A DNA stretch of 64,000 nucleotides from Nonomuraea muscovyensis (GCF_014207745.1 NZ_JACHJB010000002.1:1612001-1676000), one strand, 5' to 3'; positions 17,892-26,403 are shown, numbered from the stretch's first letter. The notes: generated from the sequence alone by a model not told the origin. Translations and numbers: made by a program.

Positions 17892-18545
17892 TCAGGACGG
17901 GTCCACCACGCGGACCCTGACCGCGCGGAACAGCTCCGGGGTGTCGCGCAGCACCGCCAGCTTGGGGTCGGGGACCGTCAGGAACGGCTCCGTCTCCAGG
18001 GCCAGCAGCGGTGCGAGGCGTCGGTCGGCGCGCAGGGCGCCGGCGGCGCGGCGGTCGCCGCCGAGGACGACCGCGTCCAGCTCGGCGAGATGCGGCGTCA
18101 GGACGCGCAGCGCCGTCTCGGCCGCCGTGTCGAGGGCCTGGTCCGCCTGGTTTCGGCGTCTCCTGGCGAAGCGCTGCTGCGACCACCCTCCGGCGGCGGT
18201 GCGGCCCTGGACCAGGCGGGACCCGACCTTGGAGGCCACCAGGACGCCGCCGTGGAACACCCCGGCCGCGTAGCCGCCCAGCCGGACGAGGATCACGCCG
18301 ACGCGGCGTTCGGCCCGCGCGTGCGCGACGAGCCGGGACACGTACGGCGGACCGGCCGGCATGGGCGGAAAGGGGGCGTGCAGCTCGGCGAGGGCGCCGT
18401 CGGCCGCCGCCAGGCGCACCACCCGTTCGTCGCCGGACGCCTCGAACGGCCCGTGCCGGTCGGCGAAGCCGTCGATCCACGGGTGCACGCGCTCGGGCGG
18501 CACCGACACCCACCGGCCGCCGCCCTTCGCCGGTCGCGCGCTCAT
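17892..18545 (-). CDS. acVLRF1 family peptidyl-tRNA hydrolase
   Basis: The 217-residue protein matches the actinobacterial VLRF1 family, relatives of eukaryotic Vms1/ANKZF1 that cleave peptidyl-tRNA on stalled or split ribosomes. The key segment is GGWSQQRFARRR at 119-130, where the glutamine takes the place of the release-factor GGQ. The preceding VILVRLGGYAAGVFHG and following VVLGGDRRA strands fit the eRF1-like fold. ATG 18545 has no strong ribosome site. The gene is alone on its strand. Function is by family resemblance; no partner genes are adjacent. Confidence 0.78.
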   Translation of the reverse strand: MSARPAKGGGRWVSVPPERVHPWIDGFADRHGPFEASGDERVVRLAAADGALAELHAPFPPMPAGPPYVSRLVAHARAERRVGVILVRLGGYAAGVFHGGVLVASKVGSRLVQGRTAAGGWSQQRFARRRRNQADQALDTAAETALRVLTPHLAELDAVVLGGDRRAAGALRADRRLAPLLALETEPFLTVPDPKLAVLRDTPELFRAVRVRVVDPS

Positions 18546-18693
18546 GCCCCGAAGGCTAGCCCACCGGCTGCCCCTCCCAGGTCACCACGGGCATGGCCCT
18601 CCTCCCGACGCAAAGCCCCTGAGGCGCGGGGTTACGGGTGCGCGGGCGATCGGGGGGCCGGATGCGCTGGTTGGGGCGGGAACCGGAGGGGAA

Positions 18694-18759
18694 ATGTCGG
18701 TGAACTTCGCCGCAGGGGGCTTTTGCGCCGGCGACCTGGGCCGCATCATCCCCTCGTGA
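18694..18759 (+). CDS. Possible 21-codon leader peptide coupled to the EAL-like gene
   Basis: ATG 18694 follows a GGAGGGGAA ribosome site and encodes MSVNFAAGGFCAGDLGRIIPS. Its TGA overlaps the GTG start of the downstream gene (GTGA), which itself lacks a ribosome site. This arrangement suggests translational coupling. Conservation cannot be judged here, so it remains a candidate. Confidence 0.4.
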   Translation: MSVNFAAGGFCAGDLGRIIPS

Positions 18760-19778
18760 CCTCTCCCGGCCCCATCGTGGACCTCGACACGGGTACCGCC
18801 ATCGCCCGCCCGGCGGCCGTGGACGCCGCCGGTTTCCTGCCCGGCGGCCCGCTGCCGCTGGTGCTGGAGCTGCCGTTCACCGTCGTGGCGCGCGGCGCGG
18901 GCGCGCTGGTGCCGCTGCACGAGGCGCTGCGGAGATCGGGCCGGCATCCCCGGGACACGATGCTGCTGCTCAGCGGCCCGTGCGGGGCCGCCGAGCGGCC
19001 GGTGCTCCAGGTCACGCTCGACGGGCTGGACAACCTCGGCTACCTGCTCGGGTTCGGCGGAGCCGGGCTGGAGAGCGTGCCGCTCGACATGGTCGCGGAG
19101 GTCTCGCCGTACCTGCTGGCCCTGTCCCCCGAGGTGGTGGCGCGGGTGCCGCGCGACCACCGGGCGGTCGCGGTGGCGCGGGCGGTGGTGGAGCTGGCGC
19201 GCGGCATCGGCGCGCACGTGCTCGCGCCGGGGATCGCGGAGCAGGCGCAGCTCGCGGCGGTGCGCGGCTGGGGAGTGCGGCTCGCGCACGGGCCGCTGCT
19301 CGCTCCTGGCCGTGACGGACGGGTACGGGTGCCGCTCCCGGCTCCGGCGGAGGCGGCGGGCATGGGGGCGCAGCTGGGCCCGCGCGTGCAGGAGCTGGTG
19401 ATGCCCGCGGTGACGCTGCCGGCCGAGGCCAAGGCGGAGGAGGTGGTGGCGGCGTTCGGCGACGAGCCGTCGATCACGAGTGTGATCCTGGTGGACGAGT
19501 ACCAGCGGCCCCAGGGCAGCCTGGACCGCGGCAGGTTCCTGCTGTCGATCGCCGCCCGGTACGGCCACGCGCTGCACGCCACCAAGCCGGCCCGGCGGCT
19601 GGCCGACCCGCCGCGCACGGTGCCGAAGAGCACGCCCGCGGTGGCGGCCATGCGGGCGGCCGGCCAGGACTCGGCCCGCGTCTACGACGACCTGGTGGTC
19701 ACCGACGAGCTGAACCGCTGCATGGGCATCGTCCGCGTCTCCGACCTGATCCGCCAGGTGACCGCGGCCAACGGCTGA
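18756..19778 (+). CDS. Degenerate EAL-domain-like protein
   Basis: The first 200 or so of 340 residues resemble an EAL domain in outline (VDLDTGTAIA start, ELPFTVVARGAGALVPLHEALR, then LDGLDNLGYLLGFG and LESVPLDMVAEVSPYLL), but the EAL signature and metal-binding acids are not recognisable, so cyclic-di-GMP hydrolysis is unlikely. The rest (AEEVVAAFGDEPSITSVILVDEYQRPQGSLDRGRFL and the end) reads like a CBS-type signalling module. GTG 18756 overlaps the stop of a short upstream frame and lacks its own ribosome site. A nucleotide-sensing role is inference. Confidence 0.55.
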   Translation: MTSPGPIVDLDTGTAIARPAAVDAAGFLPGGPLPLVLELPFTVVARGAGALVPLHEALRRSGRHPRDTMLLLSGPCGAAERPVLQVTLDGLDNLGYLLGFGGAGLESVPLDMVAEVSPYLLALSPEVVARVPRDHRAVAVARAVVELARGIGAHVLAPGIAEQAQLAAVRGWGVRLAHGPLLAPGRDGRVRVPLPAPAEAAGMGAQLGPRVQELVMPAVTLPAEAKAEEVVAAFGDEPSITSVILVDEYQRPQGSLDRGRFLLSIAARYGHALHATKPARRLADPPRTVPKSTPAVAAMRAAGQDSARVYDDLVVTDELNRCMGIVRVSDLIRQVTAANG

Positions 19779-19841
19779 AGATCCGTAACGACTCGGGTGG
19801 CGTACTGTGCAGCGCACCCCGGCCCGGGATAGGAAGGAGGT

Positions 19842-21149
19842 GTGACGCGGCAGCTGAACAGACGGGCCCTGCTCGGCGCGGGCATGCTGGCGGGGGTGTC
19901 GGCCTGCACCGCGACGCCCACGCCCGCCACCCCTCCCACGACCTCCCAGGCGCCGCCGTTCGACCCGAAGGACTGGGCGAACGTGCGCGCGCAGTTCGCG
20001 CTCGACCCGGCGCTCGCCCACTTCGCGGCATTCGTGCTGGCGCCGGCGCCCGCGCTGGTGCGCGAGACGATCGACAGGCACCGCGCGGGACTGGACGCCG
20101 ACCCGCACTACCTGCCGCCCGGCGACTCGGCGCCGGACCAGACCATCCGCAGGACGGCAGCACGATACCTGGGCGCCCAGGCGGGCGAGATCGCGCTCAC
20201 CGACAGCACCACGATGGGCCTCGGCCTGCTCTACTCCGGGTTGCGGCTGCTGCCGGGCCAGGACGTGCTCACCACCGAGCACGACTTCCTGGCCACCCAC
20301 GAGGGGGTGCGCCTGCTGGCCGAGCGCACCGGGGCGCGGGTGCGCAGGGTGAAGCTGTACGAGGACCCGGCGGCGGCCTCGGCCGACCGGATCGTCAGCG
20401 CGATCAAGGAGGGGCTGGGGCCGCGCACCCGGGTGGTGGCCGTGACGTGGGTGCATTCCAGCACCGGCGTGCGGCTGCCGGTCCGGGCCATCGCCGACAT
20501 GCTCGCCGAGGTCAACAAGGGCCGCGACGAGCGGGACCGGGCGTTGCTGTGCGTGGACGGGGTGCACGGGTTCGGCGCGATGGCCGACGGCGTGGCCGAG
20601 CTGGGCTGCGACTTCCTGTCCAGCGGCACCCACAAGTGGCTGTTCGGCCCGCGCGGCACCGGGATCCTGTGGGGCCGGGCCTGGGACGCGCTGTCACCGC
20701 TCATCCCGGGCTTCGAACGGCCGTCGTTCGTGGCGTGGCAGACCGGCAGGGCGCCGGGGCCGACGACGGCCGAGCTGGTCACGCCGGGCGGCTACAAGGC
20801 GTTCGAGCACCGGTGGGCGATGACGCAGGCGTTCGGGTTCCAGGAGGCGATCGGCAAGGACCGCGTCCAGCGGCGCACCCAGGAGCTGGCCACCCGGCTC
20901 AAGGAGGGGCTGCGGGCGATCCCGCACGTGACGCTGGTGACGCCGGTCTCGGCCGAGCTCTCGGCCGGGCTGGTGTGCTGCGCCGTCGCGGGCATGCATC
21001 CGGAGACGGCGGTGACGAAGCTGCGCGAGCGCAAGGTGGTCACGAGCACCACGCCGTACGTGCCGCCGCTGCTGCGCTTCGGCACGAGCATCGTCACGAC
21101 GCCCGAGGAGGTGGACCGGGCGGTCAAGGCGGTGGCCGAGCTGCGCTGA
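19842..21149 (+). CDS. Exported aminotransferase class V-fold PLP protein
   Basis: A 435-residue fold-type I PLP protein of the class V / isopenicillin N epimerase-like group. The PLP lysine is in SSGTHKWLFGPRGTG, the Asp that holds the pyridine nitrogen in VDGVHGFGAM. Unusually, the N-terminus is a signal sequence with an NRRALLG twin-arginine-like motif and a GVSAC lipobox-like site followed by a Thr/Pro spacer, so the enzyme may be a Tat-exported lipoprotein. GTG 19842 follows GGAAGGAGGT. The reaction (epimerase, lyase or transaminase) cannot be decided; EgtE-type C-S lyases belong to the same group. Confidence 0.82.
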   Translation: MTRQLNRRALLGAGMLAGVSACTATPTPATPPTTSQAPPFDPKDWANVRAQFALDPALAHFAAFVLAPAPALVRETIDRHRAGLDADPHYLPPGDSAPDQTIRRTAARYLGAQAGEIALTDSTTMGLGLLYSGLRLLPGQDVLTTEHDFLATHEGVRLLAERTGARVRRVKLYEDPAAASADRIVSAIKEGLGPRTRVVAVTWVHSSTGVRLPVRAIADMLAEVNKGRDERDRALLCVDGVHGFGAMADGVAELGCDFLSSGTHKWLFGPRGTGILWGRAWDALSPLIPGFERPSFVAWQTGRAPGPTTAELVTPGGYKAFEHRWAMTQAFGFQEAIGKDRVQRRTQELATRLKEGLRAIPHVTLVTPVSAELSAGLVCCAVAGMHPETAVTKLRERKVVTSTTPYVPPLLRFGTSIVTTPEEVDRAVKAVAELR

Positions 21150-21220
21150 CCGCCACCGCCCCGGCCGGGCGGACCGGCGGTGACCCGGTCAGACCAGGCC
21201 ACCCCCGGACCGCGCCTCAC

Positions 21221-21264
21221 GTCACCGACCGTGCCCGGCCGGCACCGGGTGGCCGGTCGGTGAC
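21221..21264. terminator. Bidirectional hairpin between aminotransferase and hisG
   Basis: GTCACCGACCG at 21221-21231 pairs perfectly with its complement at 21254-21264; the 22-nt loop is itself self-complementary in part. It ends 6 bp before the hisG stop codon. Confidence 0.65.
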
Positions 21265-21269
21265 GGTGG

Positions 21270-22115
21270 TCAGAGGCGGCAGGCGTAGATGTCGGTGACG
21301 AGGATGGCGCGGGCGCCGATGTCCCAGAGCTGGTCCATCACCTGCTGGTGGCCCTTGCGGCGGACCATGGCGCGCACGGCGACCCAGCCCTCGCGGTGCA
21401 GCGGCGAGACCGTCGGCCCCTCCATGCCGGGGGTGAGCGCGATGGCCTCCTCGATGCGCTCGGCGCGGATGTCGTAGTCCATCATCACGAAGTCGCGGGC
21501 GTGCACGACGCCCTGGAAGCGGCGCACGAGCTGGCCCACGCCGGGGGTCTCGGGGGCGCTCTGCCGCTTGATCAGCACGGCCTCGGAGCGCATGATCGGG
21601 TCGCCGAACACCTCGAGGCCGACGTTGCGCAGCGTGGTGCCGGTCTCGACGACGTCGGCGATGGCGTCGGCCACGCCGAGCCGGATCGCCGTCTCCACCG
21701 CGCCGTCGAGCTTGATCACGCGTGCGTCGACGCCCGCGTCGGACAGGTATTTGCCGAGCAGGCCGGCGTAGGAGGTGGCGATGCGCATGCCGTCGAGGTC
21801 CTTGACCGACGTCATCGCGCCGGCCCTGGCAGCCAGGCGGAACGTGGAGCCGCCGAACCCGAGCTGCATGATCTCCTCGACGGGCGCGCCGGAGTCGACC
21901 AGCATGTCGCGGCCGGTGATGCCGGCGTCGAGGGTGCCTTCGCCGACGTAGACGGCGATGTCGCGGGGGCGCAGGAAGAACAGCTCGCAGCCGTTGTCCT
22001 CGTCGAGGACGACGAGCTCCTTGCTGTCGCGGCGCGGCCGGTAGCCGGCCTCCTTGAGGATGGCCTGGGCGGCCTCGCTCAGCACGCCCTTGTTGGGTAC
22101 GGCTAGTCGGATCAT
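21270..22115 (-). CDS. hisG: ATP phosphoribosyltransferase, long form
   Basis: First enzyme of histidine synthesis, joining ATP and PRPP. The 281-residue length indicates the long hexameric form with a C-terminal ACT-like regulatory domain for histidine feedback. MIRLAVPNKGVLSE, GITGRDMLVDSG and the PRPP-binding stretch AIADVVETGTTLRNVGLEV are clear, as is the C-terminal GHQQVMDQLWDIGARAILVTDI. It follows hisE by 62 bp on the same strand, the usual actinobacterial hisE-hisG pair. Confidence 0.97.
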   Translation of the reverse strand: MIRLAVPNKGVLSEAAQAILKEAGYRPRRDSKELVVLDEDNGCELFFLRPRDIAVYVGEGTLDAGITGRDMLVDSGAPVEEIMQLGFGGSTFRLAARAGAMTSVKDLDGMRIATSYAGLLGKYLSDAGVDARVIKLDGAVETAIRLGVADAIADVVETGTTLRNVGLEVFGDPIMRSEAVLIKRQSAPETPGVGQLVRRFQGVVHARDFVMMDYDIRAERIEEAIALTPGMEGPTVSPLHREGWVAVRAMVRRKGHQQVMDQLWDIGARAILVTDIYACRL

Positions 22116-22177
22116 GTGGTCGTCATCCTTGGTCTCGCGAAGGTCGTACGGACGGGCCAGGTCGGGGCGCGAACGCC

Positions 22178-22441
22178 CTAGAGATGCTTGTAGACCTGGT
22201 CCAGCCCGATGCCCTTGGCGAGCATGAGCACCTGCACGTGGTAGAGGAGCTGCGAGATCTCCTCGGCCGCCCGGTCAGTGGACTCGTGCTCGGCGGCCAT
22301 CCAGCTCTCGGCGGCCTCCTCGACGACCTTCTTGCCGATGGCATGGACACCGGCGTCGAGCGCGGCCACGGTGCCCGAGCCCGCGGGCCGGGTGCGCGCC
22401 TTCTCGGACAGCTCGGCGAACAGCTCTTCGAAGGTCTTCAT
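22178..22441 (-). CDS. hisE: Phosphoribosyl-ATP pyrophosphohydrolase
   Basis: Second step of histidine synthesis: hydrolysis of phosphoribosyl-ATP to phosphoribosyl-AMP and pyrophosphate. The 87-residue all-helical protein shows the MazG-like metal motif KVVEEAAESWMAAEHE and EEISQLLYHVQVLML. ATG 22441 has a GAGAGA ribosome site; a longer upstream frame lacks family similarity. It heads the hisE-hisG operon. Confidence 0.95.
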   Translation of the reverse strand: MKTFEELFAELSEKARTRPAGSGTVAALDAGVHAIGKKVVEEAAESWMAAEHESTDRAAEEISQLLYHVQVLMLAKGIGLDQVYKHL

Positions 22442-22627
22442 GGTCTCTCTCGTGGGTCGGCAGACGTGCATGACAAGCCTAGTCTGCGCGGGGGGGTCGT
22501 ACGCCCTGGAGTCCGCCACGCGAGACGGCGCGCATTGAGCGATCTTGACCGTCACTCCCGGTTTCTCCATGATCCATCGATTACCGGCCTTTGGGGCGAA
22601 GATGGCGGCTCCGCGTCCGCCAGCAGC

Positions 22628-22643
22628 ACTGATACGGTTCAGT
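22628..22643. promoter_or_regulatory. Putative LacI-type operator before the second LacI gene
   Basis: ACTGATACGGTTCAGT is a 16-bp dyad with outer arms ACTGA/TCAGT and a central CG, the usual form of LacI-family sites, 32 bp upstream of the LacI start. On the opposite strand it begins ACTGAACCG, identical to the start of a site upstream of the beta-mannosidase gene. Confidence 0.6.
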
Positions 22644-22674
22644 GCAACGTGCGCCGGTCGAGGGGGGTGGGCGG

Positions 22675-23688
22675 GTGAGAAGGCCGACGATCGCCGATAT
22701 CGCCCAGCGGGCCGGCGTTTCCAAGGGGGCCGTCTCCTACGCGCTGAACGGCCGGCCCGGCGTCTCCGCGGCCACCCGGGCGCGGGTCCTGGCGATCGCC
22801 GACGAGATCGGCTGGCGCCCCAACCTGGCGGCGCGGTCGCTCAGCGGGGCCCGGGCCGACGCGGTGGGCCTCGTGGTGTGCCGACCGGCGCGCTTCCTGG
22901 GCGTGGAGCCGTTCTTCATGGAGCTGATCAGCGGCATCGAGAGCGAGCTGGCCGCCGGGTCGCGCGCGCTGATGCTGCAGGTGGTGGCCGACCACGAGGC
23001 GGAGATCGCGGTCTACCGGCGCTGGTGGGGCGAGGGCCGGGTGGACGGCGTGATCCTGGTGGACCTGCACGTGGCCGACCCGCGGGTGCCGGTGGTCGAG
23101 CGGCTCGGCATGCCGGCGGTCGTGGTCGGGCACCCGTCCGGCGCGGGCTCCCTTCCGGCGGTGTGGTCGGACGACGCCGCCGTGATGCGCGAGGTGATCG
23201 AGTATCTCGCGGCCCTCGGCCACCGGCGCGTCGCCCGGGTGGCCGGGCTGCCCGGGCTGCTGCACACCGCGATCAGGGATCGGGCGTTCGCCGAGGCGTG
23301 CGCGGCTCTGGAGCTCGACGGCAGCCCCGTGGCCCACACCGACTACACCGGCGAGGAGGGTGCGCGGGCGACCCGGAGGCTGCTCAGCTCGCGGGCGAGG
23401 CCCACCGCGATCGTCTACGACAACGACATCATGGCGCTGGCGGGCCTGTCGGTGGCCCAGGAGATGCGCCTGGACGTGCCGGCCGGGCTGTCCATCGTGG
23501 CCTGGGACGACTCGCCGCTGTGCCGGGTGGTGCGCCCGCCGCTGACGGCGCTGACCCGCGACACCCCCGCCTGCGGCGCGCGCGCCGTCCAGCGGCTGCT
23601 GCACCTCGTCGACGGCGGGGAGCCGGCCTGCGTGGAGGATCCGGTCGCCCGGCTGCTCCCCCGGGGGAGCACGGCCCCCGCGCCCTGA
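22675..23688 (+). CDS. LacI-family regulator, probably of the beta-mannosidase
   Basis: A 337-residue LacI repressor with HTH TIADIAQRAGVSKGAVSYALNGRPGVS at the extreme N-terminus and a sugar-binding core (DAVGLVVCRPARF, VAGLPGLLHTAIRDRAFAEA, YDNDIMALAGLSVAQEM). GTG 22675 follows a purine-rich AGGGGGGTGGGCG. It converges with the beta-mannosidase gene, and related dyads upstream of both suggest it represses itself and that gene in response to a mannoside. Confidence 0.92.
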   Translation: MRRPTIADIAQRAGVSKGAVSYALNGRPGVSAATRARVLAIADEIGWRPNLAARSLSGARADAVGLVVCRPARFLGVEPFFMELISGIESELAAGSRALMLQVVADHEAEIAVYRRWWGEGRVDGVILVDLHVADPRVPVVERLGMPAVVVGHPSGAGSLPAVWSDDAAVMREVIEYLAALGHRRVARVAGLPGLLHTAIRDRAFAEACAALELDGSPVAHTDYTGEEGARATRRLLSSRARPTAIVYDNDIMALAGLSVAQEMRLDVPAGLSIVAWDDSPLCRVVRPPLTALTRDTPACGARAVQRLLHLVDGGEPACVEDPVARLLPRGSTAPAP

Positions 23689-23747
23689 GCCGGCCGCGGA
23701 CATCCAGCCGCGACCCGACCATTCTCCGCGACCCACTGCTTATTGTT

Positions 23748-23780
23748 ACTTATCCGTTTAAGTGATGTTATCCAGATAAC
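23748..23780. promoter_or_regulatory. Two dyads in an AT-rich island between convergent genes
   Basis: ACTTATCCGTTTAAGT (23748-23763) has arms ACTTA/TAAGT and a central CG, the geometry of the LacI-type sites nearby; GTTATCCAGATAAC (23767-23780) is a second perfect dyad with a 2-bp centre. Both sit 60-90 bp past the LacI stop. Role unknown: remote operator, or a relic. Confidence 0.35.
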
Positions 23781-23883
23781 CTGATCCGACCGAGGCCGGC
23801 CGGGTGGACCACGTCCGCCGTGAGCACGTCACCCCTCGCATCACGCCCAGCGGCCTGAAGGGCCGGCCCGGCGCGCCGGTGCC

Positions 23884-26298
23884 TCAGCTCACGGCCACGT
23901 CGTTGACGCAGCGCAGCACGGGCGGGCGGGTGAGGGCCCGCTCCTCCGGGTCGCCGCCGGCGACCAGGAAGCTCGCCCGCTCCCCCGGCAGCAGCGTGAC
24001 GAGCTGGTCGTCCACCTCGGCGGCGGGGTCGAGCCGGTCGGGGAACACGGCCAGGTCGCGCAGGAGCGTGCGCGCGGTGACGGTCAGCCGCACCCCGCCG
24101 GGGGTGCGTTCGGTGACCGCGTCGTAGTGGGGTTCGGGCAGGTTCAGGTCGCGGTCGGGCGCGAAGAACCACAGGGCCCGCTCCCCCGTCCCCGCCCGGA
24201 CGGCGATCAGCTCGCCGGCGGGATCGCCGGCGCCGGCCACCGGGGCGGCCAGCTCCAGCGTCACGACGGCGCGCGGCGGAACGTCGAGGTCGAGGTCCTG
24301 CGTAGCCCGCGCGGAGCCGTCGAACCGGTGCCGCACGGCCTGTGCCCGCGCCCGCCACGGCCGGCCGGTGTCGTTGACGGCCGCCAGCACCAGGCCGCCG
24401 TCGCGTGGCTGCACGGTCAGCAGCCGGTCGGCGTAGGCCCTGCGCAGCGCGTGGAAGAGCGGCTTCCTGCGGCCGTCGCCGTCCACGGCCGACCACGAGG
24501 TGACCGGCCAGCAGTCGTTGAGCTGCCACACCACGCTGCCCGCGCAGTACGGCCACAGCGACCGGAAGTGCTCCACCCCGAGCCGGATGGCACGCGCCTG
24601 GTTGACCTGGGTCAGGTAGTGCCAGTCGTCGAACGTCTCCGGTACCGGGAAATGCGGTTTGAGCCCGGCGGCCAGTTTGAGGTCGCCGTCCGCGGCCTTC
24701 TGGTGGTGCAGCATGCCGGGAGAGTCAGGCAGCAGCGGGTCGTCGCCGACCGCCCGGCGGACGGTGGCGTAGGCGGCCGGCGCCTGGAAGCCGAACTCCG
24801 CGGCCAGCCTGGGCCGGTAGTCGCGGTAGGCGGTGTAGTCGCGCTCGTTCCACACGTCCCAGATGTGCATGGTGCCGCGGGCCGGGTCGTTCGGGGGCAG
24901 GTCCGCCGAGCCGGAGTACGGGCTGCCGGGCCAGTAGGGGCGGGTGGGGTCGAGCTCGGCCACGATGCGGGGCAGCGTCTCCAGGTAGAAGCCGGCGCCC
25001 CAGCTACGGTCCTGCAACCGCTCGCGCCAGCCCCATTCGGCGTGGCCCTGGATGTTCTCGTTGTTGCCGCACCACAGGACCAGGCTCGGGTGCGGGGTGA
25101 GCCTGGTGACCTGTTCGCGCGCCTCGGCCGCCACCTCGGCGCCGATCGGGTCCTCCTCCGGGTAGGCGGCGCAGGCGAACGGGAAGTCCTGCCAGACCAT
25201 CAGCCCGAGGCGGTCGCACAGGTCGTAGAAGTCCTCGCTCTCGTACAGGCCGCCGCCCCACACGCGCACCAGGTTGACTCCGGCCTCGCACGCCTGGGCG
25301 AGCCGCGCGGCGTACCGGTCACGGCCGACCCGGGTGGGGAAGCAGTCGTCGGGGATCCAGTTGACGCCCCGCAGGAAGACGTCGACGCCGTTGACGGCCA
25401 GGGTGAAGGCGCCGTCGTCGGTGCGCAGACGCACCTCGCGCAGCCCGATGTCCCTGCGCCACACGTCGTCCCCGGCCGTGACCACCAGTTCGTGGAGCGG
25501 CTGGTCGCCGTGGCCGCGTGGCCACCACAGGGCGGGATCCGGCACCTCCAGCGTGATCACGGCGTCGGTGCGCCCGGCGGGGATCCGGGCCTGCCCCGAC
25601 ACTTCCCCGAGCGACGCGGTGACCTCCGCGGCTGCCCCGCCGTCCACCTTCACGTGGACGTCCACCCGGGCCGTCGCGTCGTGGAGGGACACCAGGGGGC
25701 GCACGTCGGCGATCCTGACGCCGCTCCACGCGTGCAGGCCGATGGGCCGCCAGATCCCGGACGTGACGAGCGTCGGTCCCCAGTCCCAGCCGAAGTTGCA
25801 GGCCATCTTCCTGATGAACGGGTACGGCTCCGCGTACGCGCCCGGCCGGTCCCCCAGCTCGGCCCGCACCCGTTCGGCGTACGCGTACGGCGAGTCGAAC
25901 GTGACGCTTAACCGGTTCTCCCCCTCACGCAACGCGCCCGCGACGTCGAAGCGGTACGACCGGTGCATGTTGGCGGTCTCGCCGATCCGTTGGCCGTTGA
26001 GCTCGATCAGGGCCACCGTGTCCAGCCCCTCGCACACCAGGTCGGTCCGCTCGTGGCCGGTCGGGCTCCAGTCGAACACGGTCTCGTAGCGCCAGGCCGT
26101 GCGGCCGATCCAGGTCAGGCGGGTCTCGTTGTCGTCGAGGTAGGGGTCGGGGATCAGGCCGGCGGCGAGCAGATCGGTGTGCACGCACCCGGGCACGGCG
26201 GCCGGCACGGCGGCTCGCACGGCAGAGGGCGGGTGCGCGGCGCCGCCGTCCACCGCGCGGACGGTCCAGGACTCATGCAAGGCACGCCGAAAGCCCAT
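23884..26298 (-). CDS. Beta-mannosidase, glycoside hydrolase family 2
   Basis: An 804-residue retaining GH2 enzyme that removes terminal beta-1,4-mannose from manno-oligosaccharides. Residues 70-190 are the sugar-binding domain with MACNFGWDWGP, typical of beta-mannosidases; the TIM barrel carries the acid/base Glu414 in WCGNNENIQG and the probable nucleophile Glu501 in AAEFGFQAP. No signal peptide, so it acts inside the cell. ATG 26298 follows GGAGAG; upstream codons in the same frame fall in the AT-rich promoter and are excluded. No transporter is adjacent, so mannosides must enter by another route. Confidence 0.93.
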   Translation of the reverse strand: MGFRRALHESWTVRAVDGGAAHPPSAVRAAVPAAVPGCVHTDLLAAGLIPDPYLDDNETRLTWIGRTAWRYETVFDWSPTGHERTDLVCEGLDTVALIELNGQRIGETANMHRSYRFDVAGALREGENRLSVTFDSPYAYAERVRAELGDRPGAYAEPYPFIRKMACNFGWDWGPTLVTSGIWRPIGLHAWSGVRIADVRPLVSLHDATARVDVHVKVDGGAAAEVTASLGEVSGQARIPAGRTDAVITLEVPDPALWWPRGHGDQPLHELVVTAGDDVWRRDIGLREVRLRTDDGAFTLAVNGVDVFLRGVNWIPDDCFPTRVGRDRYAARLAQACEAGVNLVRVWGGGLYESEDFYDLCDRLGLMVWQDFPFACAAYPEEDPIGAEVAAEAREQVTRLTPHPSLVLWCGNNENIQGHAEWGWRERLQDRSWGAGFYLETLPRIVAELDPTRPYWPGSPYSGSADLPPNDPARGTMHIWDVWNERDYTAYRDYRPRLAAEFGFQAPAAYATVRRAVGDDPLLPDSPGMLHHQKAADGDLKLAAGLKPHFPVPETFDDWHYLTQVNQARAIRLGVEHFRSLWPYCAGSVVWQLNDCWPVTSWSAVDGDGRRKPLFHALRRAYADRLLTVQPRDGGLVLAAVNDTGRPWRARAQAVRHRFDGSARATQDLDLDVPPRAVVTLELAAPVAGAGDPAGELIAVRAGTGERALWFFAPDRDLNLPEPHYDAVTERTPGGVRLTVTARTLLRDLAVFPDRLDPAAEVDDQLVTLLPGERASFLVAGGDPEERALTRPPVLRCVNDVAVS

Positions 26299-26371
26299 GC
26301 GACAACTCTCCGAGGATCGATCGAGCAATACGCACATATCAGCATTTATTCGGCGTACTGGCAATATGTTT

Positions 26372-26386
26372 ACTGAACCGCTTCAT
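26372..26386. promoter_or_regulatory. Putative LacI-type operator before the beta-mannosidase
   Basis: ACTGAACCGCTTCAT contains the dyad TGAACCGCTTCA with a central CG and shares its first nine bases with the reverse complement of the site at 22628. It lies 74 bp upstream of the beta-mannosidase start in an AT-rich promoter region. Confidence 0.55.
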
Positions 26387-26403
26387 AGTCGCGGGCAGCA
26401 CGC

